The position numbers were made by a program, and so were the translations under genes. A stretch of DNA of 14,500 bases from positions 1 to 14,500 of the forward strand of contig CAJMNV010000039.1 in NCBI GenBank assembly GCA_905214825.1. The letters are read 5' to 3'. Source of the stretch: an uncultured bacterium. Lineage in GTDB: Bacteria; Bacillota; Clostridia; Lachnospirales; Anaerotignaceae. A model generated the notes under the pieces. That model had not been told where the DNA came from. It did not search any database and worked only from the letters and a program-made list of their open reading frames with translations. This document shows positions 1 through 7,855 of the stretch, one piece after another; positions within the stretch are counted from its first letter, which is position 1, and each line of letters opens with the position of its first letter.

Positions 1-822
1 AGTTGCTTCTGTTGCACCAGTAGAAAGCATAATGATAGAGCCAGAAACAATGCCAATCAGAAGAACAAAAAAAACATTGATGCCGGAAATACCACCAATT
101 AAAACCAATATATAGGGAATAATCTGAATGAGGTTGTACTCCATGTGGATACTTTCGCTTATCTCTGTATTTGCTGTTTGGAAGAAAATGATAATTAAAG
201 TGACAACAGCCGCAGGCAGAGCAATTTTAAAGTTTGCTTTGAACTTGTCCTGCATAGGACATCCCTGCCCATTGCAGGCAGCAATGGTGGTATCTGAAAT
301 AAAGGAAAGGTTATCTCCAAACATTGCACCACCTATTACCGTTCCAATACATAAAGGTGCAGCAAAGCCAGAGCTTTTTGCAATGGCAATGGCAATGGGA
401 GTAATTAAGGTAATTGTGCCCACAGATGTACCCATGGCAAGAGAAACAAAGCAACTTACAATAAAGAGTACCAAAACCGTATATTGTGCAGGAATGATGG
501 AAAGCAGAAAATACGCAACGCTTTCGGCACTGCTTCTGCCAACAACACCAACAAAAACACCTGCTGTCATAAAGATTAAAATCATTGTGACAATATTCTT
601 GTCAGCCAGACCTTTTGCCATAATATCCAGTTTTTGGTCAAACTTAATCGTTCGATTTTGTACACAGGCAACCAAAAGTGCTACCAAAAATGAAACAACA
701 ATCGGGATATTATAAAAGCCCATAGGGATTTTTAAAACATATTCAAAAAAAAGTCCATGTCCTAAGTACATAATTAGAAAAACAAGAATAGGTAGTAATG
801 CCTTCCAGTTTCCTTTTTGCAT
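1..822 (-). CDS. NhaC-family Na+/H+ antiporter, N-terminal 274 residues (runs off left edge)
   Basis: This is the start of a polytopic inner-membrane transporter. Read on the minus strand from the ATG at 822-820, it stays open for 274 codons to the window edge. GGAGG (831-835) sits at good spacing before that ATG. Long hydrophobic segments alternate with short polar loops, for example residues 9-20, 40-54, 76-95, 103-125, 200-215 and 232-268. The diagnostic motif is GDNLSFISDTT at residues 169-179, matching the G-D-x-x-S-x-x-S-D-T-T signature of the NhaC/MleN antiporter family; MGTSVGT at 130-136 fits the same family. Known members exchange Na+ for H+, some coupled to carboxylates such as malate/lactate, so the substrate is open. 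Full members are usually 430-520 residues, so roughly the C-terminal half is missing. It is divergent from the next gene and not in its operon. The family call is firm; the specific substrate is not. Confidence 0.9.
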   Translation of the reverse strand, partial: MQKGNWKALLPILVFLIMYLGHGLFFEYVLKIPMGFYNIPIVVSFLVALLVACVQNRTIKFDQKLDIMAKGLADKNIVTMILIFMTAGVFVGVVGRSSAESVAYFLLSIIPAQYTVLVLFIVSCFVSLAMGTSVGTITLITPIAIAIAKSSGFAAPLCIGTVIGGAMFGDNLSFISDTTIAACNGQGCPMQDKFKANFKIALPAAVVTLIIIFFQTANTEISESIHMEYNLIQIIPYILVLIGGISGINVFFVLLIGIVSGSIIMLSTGATEAT

Positions 823-876
823 GATTATCGCCTCCGTAATTTATTTATAATATGATAATAACAATGAATTTTATTT

Positions 877-885
877 ATTTTATCA
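877..885 (-). promoter_or_regulatory. candidate extended -10 promoter for the antiporter gene
   Basis: Read on the minus strand this is TGATAAAAT, an extended -10 (TGn plus TAAAAT, 5 of 6 to TATAAT). It would start transcription about 47 bases before the antiporter ATG. No good -35 element is visible at the usual distance. The DNA is very AT-rich, so chance matches are common. Confidence 0.3.
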
Positions 886-987
886 TGAAACAGCAAAAAG
901 CACTATAAAAAAGAAAAAATAAATACAATTTTATAAAAAACAGTAAGAAAAATTGTTTTTTTAGAGTAAATAAGGTATAAAATGGAA

Positions 988-1097
988 TACATAATGAAAA
1001 ATAATGAACCAATAAAGATATAAAATAGATAAATATGAAATATATTTTTTCAGGAATATTTTTCTAAAAACCATGTCTGTTGACATGGTTTTATTTT
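988..1097 (+). ncRNA. possible short transcript ending at the orphan terminator
   Basis: A weak promoter-like pair, TTGTTT (953-958) and TATAAA (976-981) with a 17-base spacer, precedes a strong hairpin plus U-tract terminator at 1066-1097. If real, it would make a transcript of about 110 bases. The only reading frame inside is a 9-codon ATG frame starting near 1000. The -35 matches at just 3 of 6 positions and AT-rich DNA gives many such matches, so this is a hypothesis built around the terminator. Confidence 0.2.
1066..1097 (+). terminator. strong intrinsic terminator without an adjacent upstream gene
   Basis: AAAACCATGTC (1067-1077), a TGTT loop (1078-1081) and GACATGGTTTT (1082-1092) form a perfect 11-bp stem, followed by ATTTT. 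The A-run before and T-run after would let it work in both directions. It lies about 250 bases upstream of the divergent antiporter start and over 600 bases before surface gene A, so it terminates neither neighbour. It may end a small RNA, mark a deleted gene, or insulate the two divergent units. Confidence 0.75.
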
Positions 1098-1162
1098 GAA
1101 TTGTATTTTAGACATGATTTTTATTTTGGTATTTCAGTTGGGTGTAAAATGTGCTGCTTATG

Positions 1163-1175
1163 CCACATTATGTGG
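1163..1175. repeat. 13-bp palindrome, possible operator
   Basis: CCACAT-T-ATGTGG is a perfect inverted repeat with 6-bp arms and a 1-bp centre, one of the few GC-containing islands in this AT-rich gap. The size and symmetry suit a dimeric regulator's site, but it is some 350 bases upstream of the nearest promoter candidate and no second copy was noticed in the window. Confidence 0.25.
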
Positions 1176-1522
1176 ACAAGTTGTCAGTTTTATACTTCTG
1201 CTTATTTTGTTAGAAAAAATGTAAAAGTACTAACTGCATTTTGATAGGCAAAAGGCACACCATAACATTATATTTTAAAACTATATCAAGAAGAAAGAGA
1301 AAAATGAATTATAGTTGTTTTAAGAAAGCATATTGTGTATAAAATCATTTTATGTATTGCTCAGAAGAAAGTGGCTGAATTGTTTTTGTATTTGTAGGAA
1401 TAAGGTATCAAATGGTATCTCAATTATTTTGGTTGTTTTAGGTGGAGAAATTCGCCTGTTTCCAAAAGATAATCATGTATTGTAATAAAAGTTGGAAATA
1501 TGTAATAGAAAGTAAAATGTCA

Positions 1523-1551
1523 TTGTAAAACATCTAAATATATGATAAAAT
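1523..1551 (+). promoter_or_regulatory. candidate promoter for surface protein A
   Basis: TTGTAA (1523-1528) and TAAAAT (1546-1551) are separated by 17 bases, and the -10 is extended by TG at 1543-1544 (TGATAAAAT). Transcription would begin near 1558, leaving an untranslated leader of about 150 bases. A similar TATG-n-TA-n-AAT core lies before surface gene B at 9046-9056. Confidence 0.45.
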
Positions 1552-1708
1552 CACATAAAAATAATGCGTGGTTGTTTGGTGATTGTGACTAATTGAAAAA
1601 AATAGGGGAAGTGATAAAACAATAAATTGCATATGACGAAATTGGTTCAATATATAATATATATATTTTGATTTGATCGCTTTTTAAAATATGCGGGGGG
1701 ATAGTATT

Positions 1709-4700
1709 ATGAAGAAAGCAATGAAAAATAAGCAAGTTGTATCTACACTGCTTACCGTATCCATGGCGGCAAGTCTGTTGCCTGCACCTGTTATGGCATT
1801 GGCACAGGAACAACCTATGGCAAACGAAGTGCAAGACACCACTTCCATGCAACAGGATATAGCCGAAACTAGCAAAGGGGAAGAAATTGTAAAAACAACA
1901 GAAAATCCTGTTTTAGAATATGGTGAAATAACATATTCAGAAACCAAAACAGAAGAAGAACCAACACAAATGCAACAAGAACAGCCACATTTGGAAGATA
2001 CTTCTTTGGAAACCAAAACAGAAGAAGAACAACAAGAACAGACAGAATTTGTACAAGAACAGCTTCCTTTGGAGCTGTTGACAGAAGAAATGGATTTGTC
2101 TTCTGATACTTTTTCAGGATATACCAACCAAAAATTGGAACAAATGTATCTGGAAAATTTGTTTTACGGAAATCAAAAATCATCTATGTTTGTTAATTTT
2201 TTTGTCAACAATCATGGTGATATACTTTTGCAAGATGATGAAAATGCACTTGCTATTTATCAAACGTTGAAACAAAACATTAAAAATGTTGCGGAAAGTG
2301 GCGGTAGTACAAAATTTACAGATATTCAGCTTAAAATACCTATGCCATTAGAAGGAGGTGGATTTTCATCAGAATTAAAAAAATCTATTAGTAGTGCAAT
2401 TACTTGTTTGAGAGTAGATATTCCAGAATATATTTATTGGATGGATTTTGCAAGCTCATATACTATGGGGGCACAAACAAGTGGAGGAAAGATAACATCA
2501 ATAACCATCACAAAGCCTGTGAAAAAAAAAAATAAAAAAAATAACAATCCAGAAGAAGTAAATAAAAAAAAGAAAAAAGCAATACAAGCAAAAGAAAATG
2601 CAAACAAATATGCAACTGAAATTAGAAATACAGCATATACAAACAATGTGGAGAAAATTCGTGCAATCAAAGATAAAGTTTGTGAATTAACAGCATACAA
2701 TTTTAAATCAGATGGTGTTACGCCTGTTGACCCAAGTGCAACAGACAATCCATGGAGTGACCCTTGGCAGATGATTTGGGTATTTGATAATGATACAACA
2801 AACAAAGTTGTTTGTGAAGGATATTCCAAAGCATTCCAGTATCTGTTTGATTTAATATTTGCAGATGACACATCTGTAAAATGCTATTGTGTAACCGGAT
2901 ATATGAATAACGGTGGACATATGTGGAATATTGTGCAGATGGACGGACAAAATTATCTGGTAGATGTTACAAACTGTGATAATAGTTACAAATCTGCAAG
3001 TAGCGGCGGATATAGCAATAACAGTGGCTGGTTTGTTAATGCAGATGGTGTCGAAGATCATGTTACCGGAGAAAATCAAAGTGGCCGTGTTGCCGGAGAT
3101 GGCTTATTTATGCTTTCTACAAAAGGACAGTTGACAAAAAACGGGACATATGGACAGATTGTCAAAGTGCGAGGCGATGTAAACACAGGTTATACCATTC
3201 GCTCTTCCACAAATAGTGGTGGTACACATTATACCTATGATGAAGAGACCAAATCATTGCATAAACATACAGAAGCGTTGGATATTACTTTTGTAGAAAA
3301 ACCTTCTGTTAGTACGGAACCACAAGCGGTAACCAATTTAACATATGATGGTCAAGAACATGAATTGATAAAAGCGGGTACAGCCGTAAATGGAAAAATA
3401 CAATATCGTTTGGGCAATACAGGAAATTTTTCAGATAAAATCCCTAAGGCAAAAAATGCAGGTACATATCAAGTTTACTATAAAGCAGTAACAAATGATA
3501 CACTAACTTTGGCAGAGACTTTTGTAGAAGTTACCATTGCACAGGCGGATTATAAGTTTGATGATAGTAATAGTGCCATTACAAATATATCCAAAACACC
3601 AAAAAAAGGAGAAGCGATGCCAACAACAAATCCAAAGGCAATCGCAACAGGTGTAAGCAACGAAACGGTAAATGGCACGTTGGAATGGTTTACTGATGCA
3701 AACCATAAAACACCTGCAAAGGGGAGCTTTGATACAGCAGGCAACAAAACGCTTTATTGGAAATTTACACCTGATCAAAATGCAACAAATTATAAAACAG
3801 ATGCAAAAACAGGCTCTGTACAATTTACAGTACAAGATAATACACTGCCTGAATATAGCGGAACTGTTTCTGCACCAATACAAAAATCAAAAAAAGGTGA
3901 TTATGTAGTATTAACGCCTGTTACAATATCTGGTGAAACCGTACAATATGGTTACAGCAATGCAGAAAATACAACGCCAAATAAATGGCAAAATGAAGCT
4001 GTTTTTGAAAATGTACCAACAGGAGAACACTGGTTCTTTGCAAAAGTAACACAAACAACAACTCACAAAGAAAAAATTTCTACAGGTACAAAAATTACAA
4101 TATTTGCAAAGCCTCATATTACAAAATATACAGATATACCTGCAACATTAAATGTTGGTCAAGAGGTTGCATTGAAACCAATGGTATCATTGAATAGTGC
4201 AGATGGGCAGACAGCAAAATCTTATCAAGTAACACAAGGTACATTGCCTGCTGGCTTAATTTTGGATGCAAGCACAGGAAATATTGCAGGAAAGTTGACA
4301 ACAGAAACAACTGCACAAACAGTGGTAAAAATTACAGTAATTGATAATGAAGGTACTGTATCAGAAGCGTATACGTTGCAATTCCCTGCTATTGGGAAAA
4401 AAGGACAAGCCATTACTGCCGCTGATGTGAAAGCTACATATGGTGATGTAGATAAAAAGATAAGTGCTTCTTCCAATGATAAAAATGCAACACTGACTTA
4501 TCAAGTTATAGAAGGTCAAGATGTTGTGACAGTTGGTACAGATGGGACATTATCTATTTTGAAAGCGGGCAAAGCGAAGGTACGCATTACTGCAAGCGCT
4601 ACAAATACCAGCGGAGCAATCACAAAAGATATTACAGTTACCGTTGCGAAAAAACAGATTTCTGATATAACAATTATTTTGGATAAAAATAGATATTCTT

Positions 4701-6865
4701 ATGAAAATGGAAATGAAGTTAGACCTGTTGTTACTGTAAAATATCATGGTGGAACGAATACACTGCCTGATACAGAGTATGTTGTGTACTATAACAACAA
4801 TATCAATGTAGGGGAAGATACTGCATCTGTTACTGTTATAGAAAAAACAGATGGAAACTATACATTTACATCAGCAAGTGAGAAATTTTCCATTGAAAAA
4901 ATAAATCATGATGCAATATCTGTTTCAGGTGTAGCAAAAGCAGGTGCAACAGGAACCGTTGATCTGTCACAGTATTTACCAGATGGTGCAAATATTGCTT
5001 TGGGTGTGGTTACGGATACAGATACAATTTTGGCTGAAACACCTGTAATAGCAGGAAATGTTTTGCAATACGCATTTAAAACAGATGTTGTAGAAGGGCA
5101 AATGGCAGAAATTTCTGTAAATGTTACAAATTGCACAAACTATAATGACTTTGTAATTCCTGTAAAAATCACTGTCACAAATAAAGAACCACAAAAAGAT
5201 TTCCATTTTGCAGAAACCACAATCAATAAAACATACAATGATGAAGACTTTGTTGTAACGGCTTCGGGAAATGCAGGCACAGGGGCAGTGGTATATGAGA
5301 GCAGTGCAACAGATGTTGCGATGGTAGAAAAAACCAGTGGTAAAGTTTCCATTGTAAAAGATGGTAAGGCAACCATTACAGCAACTTCTGCCGCAGATGA
5401 AAATTATGCAGAAGCAAAAGCTTCTTATACTTTGGTAATTGCAAAAGGAACAATTACTATTACAGCAAAGGATAAATATCTGTCAAGAGGAGGCACGTTA
5501 CCTACATTGACAAAAGAGGACTATACCATAACAGGGTTGAAAGCAGGAGAAACTCTGAAAACATTACCACAAATTCAATATGAAGGAAATCCTGACACAA
5601 CAAAAGAAGGCACTACGCCAATTCAGGTTTTTGGAGCAGAAAAACCAGAACAGACAGCCGGTTGTTATCATGATATTGTGTATAAAAATGGGACACTAAC
5701 CATTAAAAGACATCACAATGGCGGTGGTGGCAGTAGTTCTTCTCCCTCTTATAAAACAGAAACCACAACAACATCAGATGGTACAAAGGTAGAAGTTACA
5801 ATCAAGCCAGATGGTACAAAGGTAGAAACAACAAAAACACCAGATGGTATGGTAAGTGTTATTGAAACAAAAAAAGATGGTACTGTCATTAAGACCGAAA
5901 CCACAAAAGATGGTGATAAAGTAGAAGAAGTGAAAAAACCAGATGGTTCTTCTATAACAGATGTCAAAAAGGCAGATGGTACAACGGCTACTACTATCAT
6001 AGATAAAAACGGACAAACAAAAGCGGAAGTAAAAATTTCTGATAAAGCCATCAATGAAGCAAATAAAGAAAATAAACCCATTTCCATACCTGTGGTATCT
6101 GTGGAAGTTACAAAAGACAGCGAAACTGCACCTATTGTAAAAGTAGAAACAGAAAGCACGGAAAAAGTAGGTATTACAATTCCTGTAAAAAATCCAACAG
6201 AAGGTACGGTTGCAGTGATTGTTCATGCAAATGGGATAGAAGAAGTTATCAGAAAATCTGTGGCAGACAAACACGGTGTGACAATGCATTTAGAAAATGG
6301 TGCAACCATTAAAATTATAGAACATACCAAAACATTCACAGATACACAAACACATTGGGCAGAAAATGCAATCAATTTTGTGACAAGCCATGAATTGTAT
6401 TTTGGTACTTCTGAAAATACATTTAGCCCAGATACAGCCATGACACGTGGTATGTTTGCTGTTGTGCTGCATAATTTGGAAAGCAATCCAACAACATCTC
6501 AAAAATTAAAATTTAAAGATGTAAAAGCAGATGCATGGTATACAAATGCCGTTCAATGGGCAGCAGAGCAAAACATTGTTTCTGGTTATAAAAATGGGAA
6601 ATTCGGTCCCAATGATACTATCACACGAGAACAGCTTGCAGTGATGCTCTATCGTTATGTAGGTAGCCCTACACATAGACAGAATGAACTACATTTTGCA
6701 GATGCAAATCATGTGAGTACATATGCAAAAGAAGCCATGCGATGGGCAGTGGAAGAAGGTATTATCAGTGGAACAGACAATAACATGCTGAATCCTAAGA
6801 AAAATGCTACAAGGGCAGAGGTTGCTGCTATGCTGATGCGTTTGATGCATACAACCATTTTGTAA
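1709..6865 (+). CDS. surface protein A: secreted transglutaminase-like protein with Ig-like stalk and three SLH domains
   Basis: An exported, wall-anchored 1718-aa protein. The ATG at 1709 is preferred over the in-frame ATG at 1691 because GGGGGG (1695-1700) sits 8 bases before it and MKK then begins a typical signal peptide (basic head, hydrophobic core, cleavage near ALA-Q, about residue 33). Residues 35-130 are Glu/Gln-rich. Residues about 290-435 form a transglutaminase-like domain with the papain-like triad Cys369 (VCEGYSKA), His404 (GGHMWN) and Asp419 (YLVDVTNCD). Such domains cross-link, deamidate or cleave proteins; the activity here is unknown. Next come about eight Ig-like/MBG-like modules (about 525-1335), including a putative-Ig GTLPAGLILDASTG strand near 845, then a GGGGSSSS hinge, eight 11-residue DG repeats (1357-1444), a pre-SLH domain, and SLH domains starting near 1543, 1602 and 1663. 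SLH domains normally bind pyruvylated secondary wall polymer. There is no LPxTG motif. A terminator follows, so it is probably monocistronic. Confidence 0.93.
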   Translation: MKKAMKNKQVVSTLLTVSMAASLLPAPVMALAQEQPMANEVQDTTSMQQDIAETSKGEEIVKTTENPVLEYGEITYSETKTEEEPTQMQQEQPHLEDTSLETKTEEEQQEQTEFVQEQLPLELLTEEMDLSSDTFSGYTNQKLEQMYLENLFYGNQKSSMFVNFFVNNHGDILLQDDENALAIYQTLKQNIKNVAESGGSTKFTDIQLKIPMPLEGGGFSSELKKSISSAITCLRVDIPEYIYWMDFASSYTMGAQTSGGKITSITITKPVKKKNKKNNNPEEVNKKKKKAIQAKENANKYATEIRNTAYTNNVEKIRAIKDKVCELTAYNFKSDGVTPVDPSATDNPWSDPWQMIWVFDNDTTNKVVCEGYSKAFQYLFDLIFADDTSVKCYCVTGYMNNGGHMWNIVQMDGQNYLVDVTNCDNSYKSASSGGYSNNSGWFVNADGVEDHVTGENQSGRVAGDGLFMLSTKGQLTKNGTYGQIVKVRGDVNTGYTIRSSTNSGGTHYTYDEETKSLHKHTEALDITFVEKPSVSTEPQAVTNLTYDGQEHELIKAGTAVNGKIQYRLGNTGNFSDKIPKAKNAGTYQVYYKAVTNDTLTLAETFVEVTIAQADYKFDDSNSAITNISKTPKKGEAMPTTNPKAIATGVSNETVNGTLEWFTDANHKTPAKGSFDTAGNKTLYWKFTPDQNATNYKTDAKTGSVQFTVQDNTLPEYSGTVSAPIQKSKKGDYVVLTPVTISGETVQYGYSNAENTTPNKWQNEAVFENVPTGEHWFFAKVTQTTTHKEKISTGTKITIFAKPHITKYTDIPATLNVGQEVALKPMVSLNSADGQTAKSYQVTQGTLPAGLILDASTGNIAGKLTTETTAQTVVKITVIDNEGTVSEAYTLQFPAIGKKGQAITAADVKATYGDVDKKISASSNDKNATLTYQVIEGQDVVTVGTDGTLSILKAGKAKVRITASATNTSGAITKDITVTVAKKQISDITIILDKNRYSYENGNEVRPVVTVKYHGGTNTLPDTEYVVYYNNNINVGEDTASVTVIEKTDGNYTFTSASEKFSIEKINHDAISVSGVAKAGATGTVDLSQYLPDGANIALGVVTDTDTILAETPVIAGNVLQYAFKTDVVEGQMAEISVNVTNCTNYNDFVIPVKITVTNKEPQKDFHFAETTINKTYNDEDFVVTASGNAGTGAVVYESSATDVAMVEKTSGKVSIVKDGKATITATSAADENYAEAKASYTLVIAKGTITITAKDKYLSRGGTLPTLTKEDYTITGLKAGETLKTLPQIQYEGNPDTTKEGTTPIQVFGAEKPEQTAGCYHDIVYKNGTLTIKRHHNGGGGSSSSPSYKTETTTTSDGTKVEVTIKPDGTKVETTKTPDGMVSVIETKKDGTVIKTETTKDGDKVEEVKKPDGSSITDVKKADGTTATTIIDKNGQTKAEVKISDKAINEANKENKPISIPVVSVEVTKDSETAPIVKVETESTEKVGITIPVKNPTEGTVAVIVHANGIEEVIRKSVADKHGVTMHLENGATIKIIEHTKTFTDTQTHWAENAINFVTSHELYFGTSENTFSPDTAMTRGMFAVVLHNLESNPTTSQKLKFKDVKADAWYTNAVQWAAEQNIVSGYKNGKFGPNDTITREQLAVMLYRYVGSPTHRQNELHFADANHVSTYAKEAMRWAVEEGIISGTDNNMLNPKKNATRAEVAAMLMRLMHTTIL
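2522..2578 (+). repeat. poly-A tracts (A11, A8, A8, A6) inside the coding region of surface protein A
   Basis: Four A runs lie in 57 bases: A11 at 2522-2532, A8 at 2534-2541, A8 at 2564-2571 and A6 at 2573-2578. They encode a Lys/Asn-rich segment just ahead of the helix preceding the transglutaminase core. Runs this long are prone to polymerase slippage; a one-base change would shift the frame upstream of the catalytic Cys369. The frame is intact in this sequence. Confidence 0.85.
5777..6040 (+). repeat. eight 33-bp units encoding 11-residue DG repeats in surface protein A
   Basis: Asp-Gly (Asn-Gly in the last unit) recurs with its first base at 5777, 5810, 5843, 5876, 5909, 5942, 5975 and 6008, an exact 33-bp period. 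The unit is roughly DGTKVETTKKP: a DG turn followed by alternating hydrophobic and polar or charged residues, which suggests short beta strands with turns. Similar DG-rich stretches occur in front of the SLH region of other Clostridia surface proteins. Here it directly follows the Gly/Ser hinge (about 5717-5750), so it is probably a stiff spacer close to the wall. Confidence 0.85.
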
Positions 6866-6901
6866 GAAGTGGGAGGTTTCTCGGTTTTTATAAAAGTGTA
6901 G

Positions 6902-6948
6902 ACAAAGATAGAGTTCTGGAAAACAGGCTCTATCTTTTGTTCTATTCA
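6902..6948 (+). terminator. intrinsic terminator after surface protein A
   Basis: AAAGATAGAG (6904-6913) pairs with CTCTATCTTT (6928-6937). An inner CTG/CAG stem closes a GAAAA loop, and TTTTGTTCT follows. It lies 37 bases after the stop codon and should end the surface A transcript before the next gene. Confidence 0.85.
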
Positions 6949-6956
6949 TAATATAT

Positions 6957-6977
6957 CCATTTGTGAAATGACAATGG
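6957..6977. repeat. imperfect inverted repeat upstream of the unknown gene
   Basis: CCATTTGT (6957-6964) and ACAATGG (6971-6977) are inverted with one bulged T and a 6-base centre. They lie about 50 bases before the start at 7021, where an operator could sit. The arms are short and the DNA is AT-rich, so chance is possible. Confidence 0.2.
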
Positions 6978-7020
6978 ACATATCATAGATAAGGGGTATG
7001 AACAATAACGGATAAAGGGT

Positions 7021-7719
7021 GTGAGGAACTTGAACGAAAACAGAAATGATTTTCCTGAAAAATTTGATGATGGTATAGAATACTATCTAGATTTATGGGA
7101 TAAAGGTTTCAAAAAACAAGCCAATGAATTTATAAAAAATTTTATGTATCATATGGAAGCAAGCATGGATACATCTGTTTGGAATGCACAGTTAGAGGAT
7201 TTTTGCCGAAAATATTTTGATGCAGATGGATATTCTCGTTTGAAAAATCAAAATCGAGGCGTTGGAAATTTGCCATATGAATTGAATAGAGTACTATGGC
7301 AGTTCTTAAAAGTAAAGTGTGATCAGCAATGTATGCCACATATGCGATGGATATGTCAACTTTATGGAAGATATTATAACCCATTTGACCAACAAGGAGC
7401 ATATGCCCCAATAGTGATTTTAGAAAAGGCTTATCAACATGAAAAATGTGATCAGAAAACGGTTGATTTGTATTTTGAAGAATATCTTTATCATTTAGAC
7501 TGGGGGGCACACCATTTCCCAGAAGGTTGTTTGATTACAAAGCAGTTTTATTTTGATATAGTCAATATAGCAGAAAAAATCATCAAAGAGCATACAGTTG
7601 ATAAAGCGTTGCTTGATAAATTTTATTATTTTAAAACGTTGTACCAATGTTATGATCAATATAAACAAGAAAACAAAAAAAGGAATTTTTATCAAATATG
7701 TAAGGAAGCAGGTTTGTAG
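7021..7719 (+). CDS. unrecognised soluble protein, about 230 aa, next to an ADP-ribosylglycohydrolase
   Basis: I do not recognise this protein. The frame gives 232 residues from a GTG at 7021. A TTG at 7030 is an alternative start: AAAGGG (7014-7019) is 10 bases from the TTG but only 1 base from the GTG, and no in-frame ATG is available upstream. There is no signal peptide or membrane segment, so it should be cytoplasmic. It is rich in Tyr, Phe, Trp, Lys and Glu and looks mostly alpha-helical. It has scattered Cys residues, including two KCDQ stretches (about residues 99 and 141), and a short turn-rich piece, YYNPFDQQGAYAP, near 118. Base composition resembles its neighbours and the frame is uninterrupted. 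It lies 136 bases before the ADP-ribosylglycohydrolase gene on the same strand with no clear terminator between, so the two may be co-transcribed. A partner or immunity role is only a guess. Confidence 0.75.
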   Translation: MRNLNENRNDFPEKFDDGIEYYLDLWDKGFKKQANEFIKNFMYHMEASMDTSVWNAQLEDFCRKYFDADGYSRLKNQNRGVGNLPYELNRVLWQFLKVKCDQQCMPHMRWICQLYGRYYNPFDQQGAYAPIVILEKAYQHEKCDQKTVDLYFEEYLYHLDWGAHHFPEGCLITKQFYFDIVNIAEKIIKEHTVDKALLDKFYYFKTLYQCYDQYKQENKKRNFYQICKEAGL

Positions 7720-7753
7720 TAGACATCATTATCATGCAAGGGATTGGCAGGTG

Positions 7754-7780
7754 TTGACAATATAAAAAATGATTTATCAA
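7754..7780 (+). promoter_or_regulatory. weak promoter candidate before the ADP-ribosylglycohydrolase gene
   Basis: A perfect -35 hexamer, TTGACA, lies at 7754-7759. The best -10 match is TATCAA at 7775-7780 (4 of 6) with a short 15-base spacer. If used, it would give the downstream gene its own start in addition to read-through from 7021. Confidence 0.3.
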
Positions 7781-7855
7781 TTTCAATTTAAAAAGAATAT
7801 GTATCAGGAATATTGGTGGTGCATTAAAAAGATAATCAATATTATGGAGGGATAG

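Larger units (their letters stand above)
823..1708. other. gene-free, very AT-rich intergenic region between divergent genes
   Basis: No convincing protein gene lies here on either strand. The only plus-strand reading frames are tiny (for example 31 codons at 1149-1244 and 12 codons at 1304-1342) and lack a clear ribosome binding site. The region holds the antiporter ribosome binding site and promoter on the left, an intrinsic terminator at 1066-1097 with no obvious gene upstream, a palindrome at 1163-1175, a pair of GGTATC direct repeats at 1404-1409 and 1414-1419 exactly 10 bp apart, and the promoter candidate and roughly 150-base leader of surface protein A. I could not match it to a known riboswitch class. 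Confidence 0.6.

Noticed and set aside
128..715. A 195-codon open frame on the plus strand within the antiporter region
   Set aside because: It lies antisense to the minus-strand frame that encodes clear transmembrane segments and the NhaC signature. Its own translation shows no recognisable domain and it has no good ribosome binding site.
1149..1244. A 31-codon Cys-containing frame (MCCLCHIMW...) in the gene-free region
   Set aside because: No convincing ribosome binding site precedes it and its composition is not protein-like; such short frames are expected by chance.
1304..1342. A 12-codon frame, MNYSCFKKAYCV, preceded by a purine-rich stretch, considered as a signalling peptide
   Set aside because: It is too short to judge, with no signal sequence, no processing or transport gene nearby and only a generic purine-rich upstream stretch.
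1201..1560. Possible cyclic-di-GMP or other riboswitch upstream of the surface gene
   Set aside because: I could not find the conserved core sequences of known classes; GGCAAAAGGCACACC near 1247 is only superficially similar.
1691..1708. Upstream in-frame ATG at 1691 as the start of surface protein A
   Set aside because: It would place the GGGGGG ribosome binding site inside the coding region and add an acidic MRGDSI stretch before a normal MKK signal peptide start.
5749..6289. Overlapping minus-strand frames opposite the DG repeat region (136 and 171 codons)
   Set aside because: They arise from the absence of stop codons on the complement of a Lys/Thr/Asp-rich repeat, and their periodicity mirrors the plus-strand repeat.
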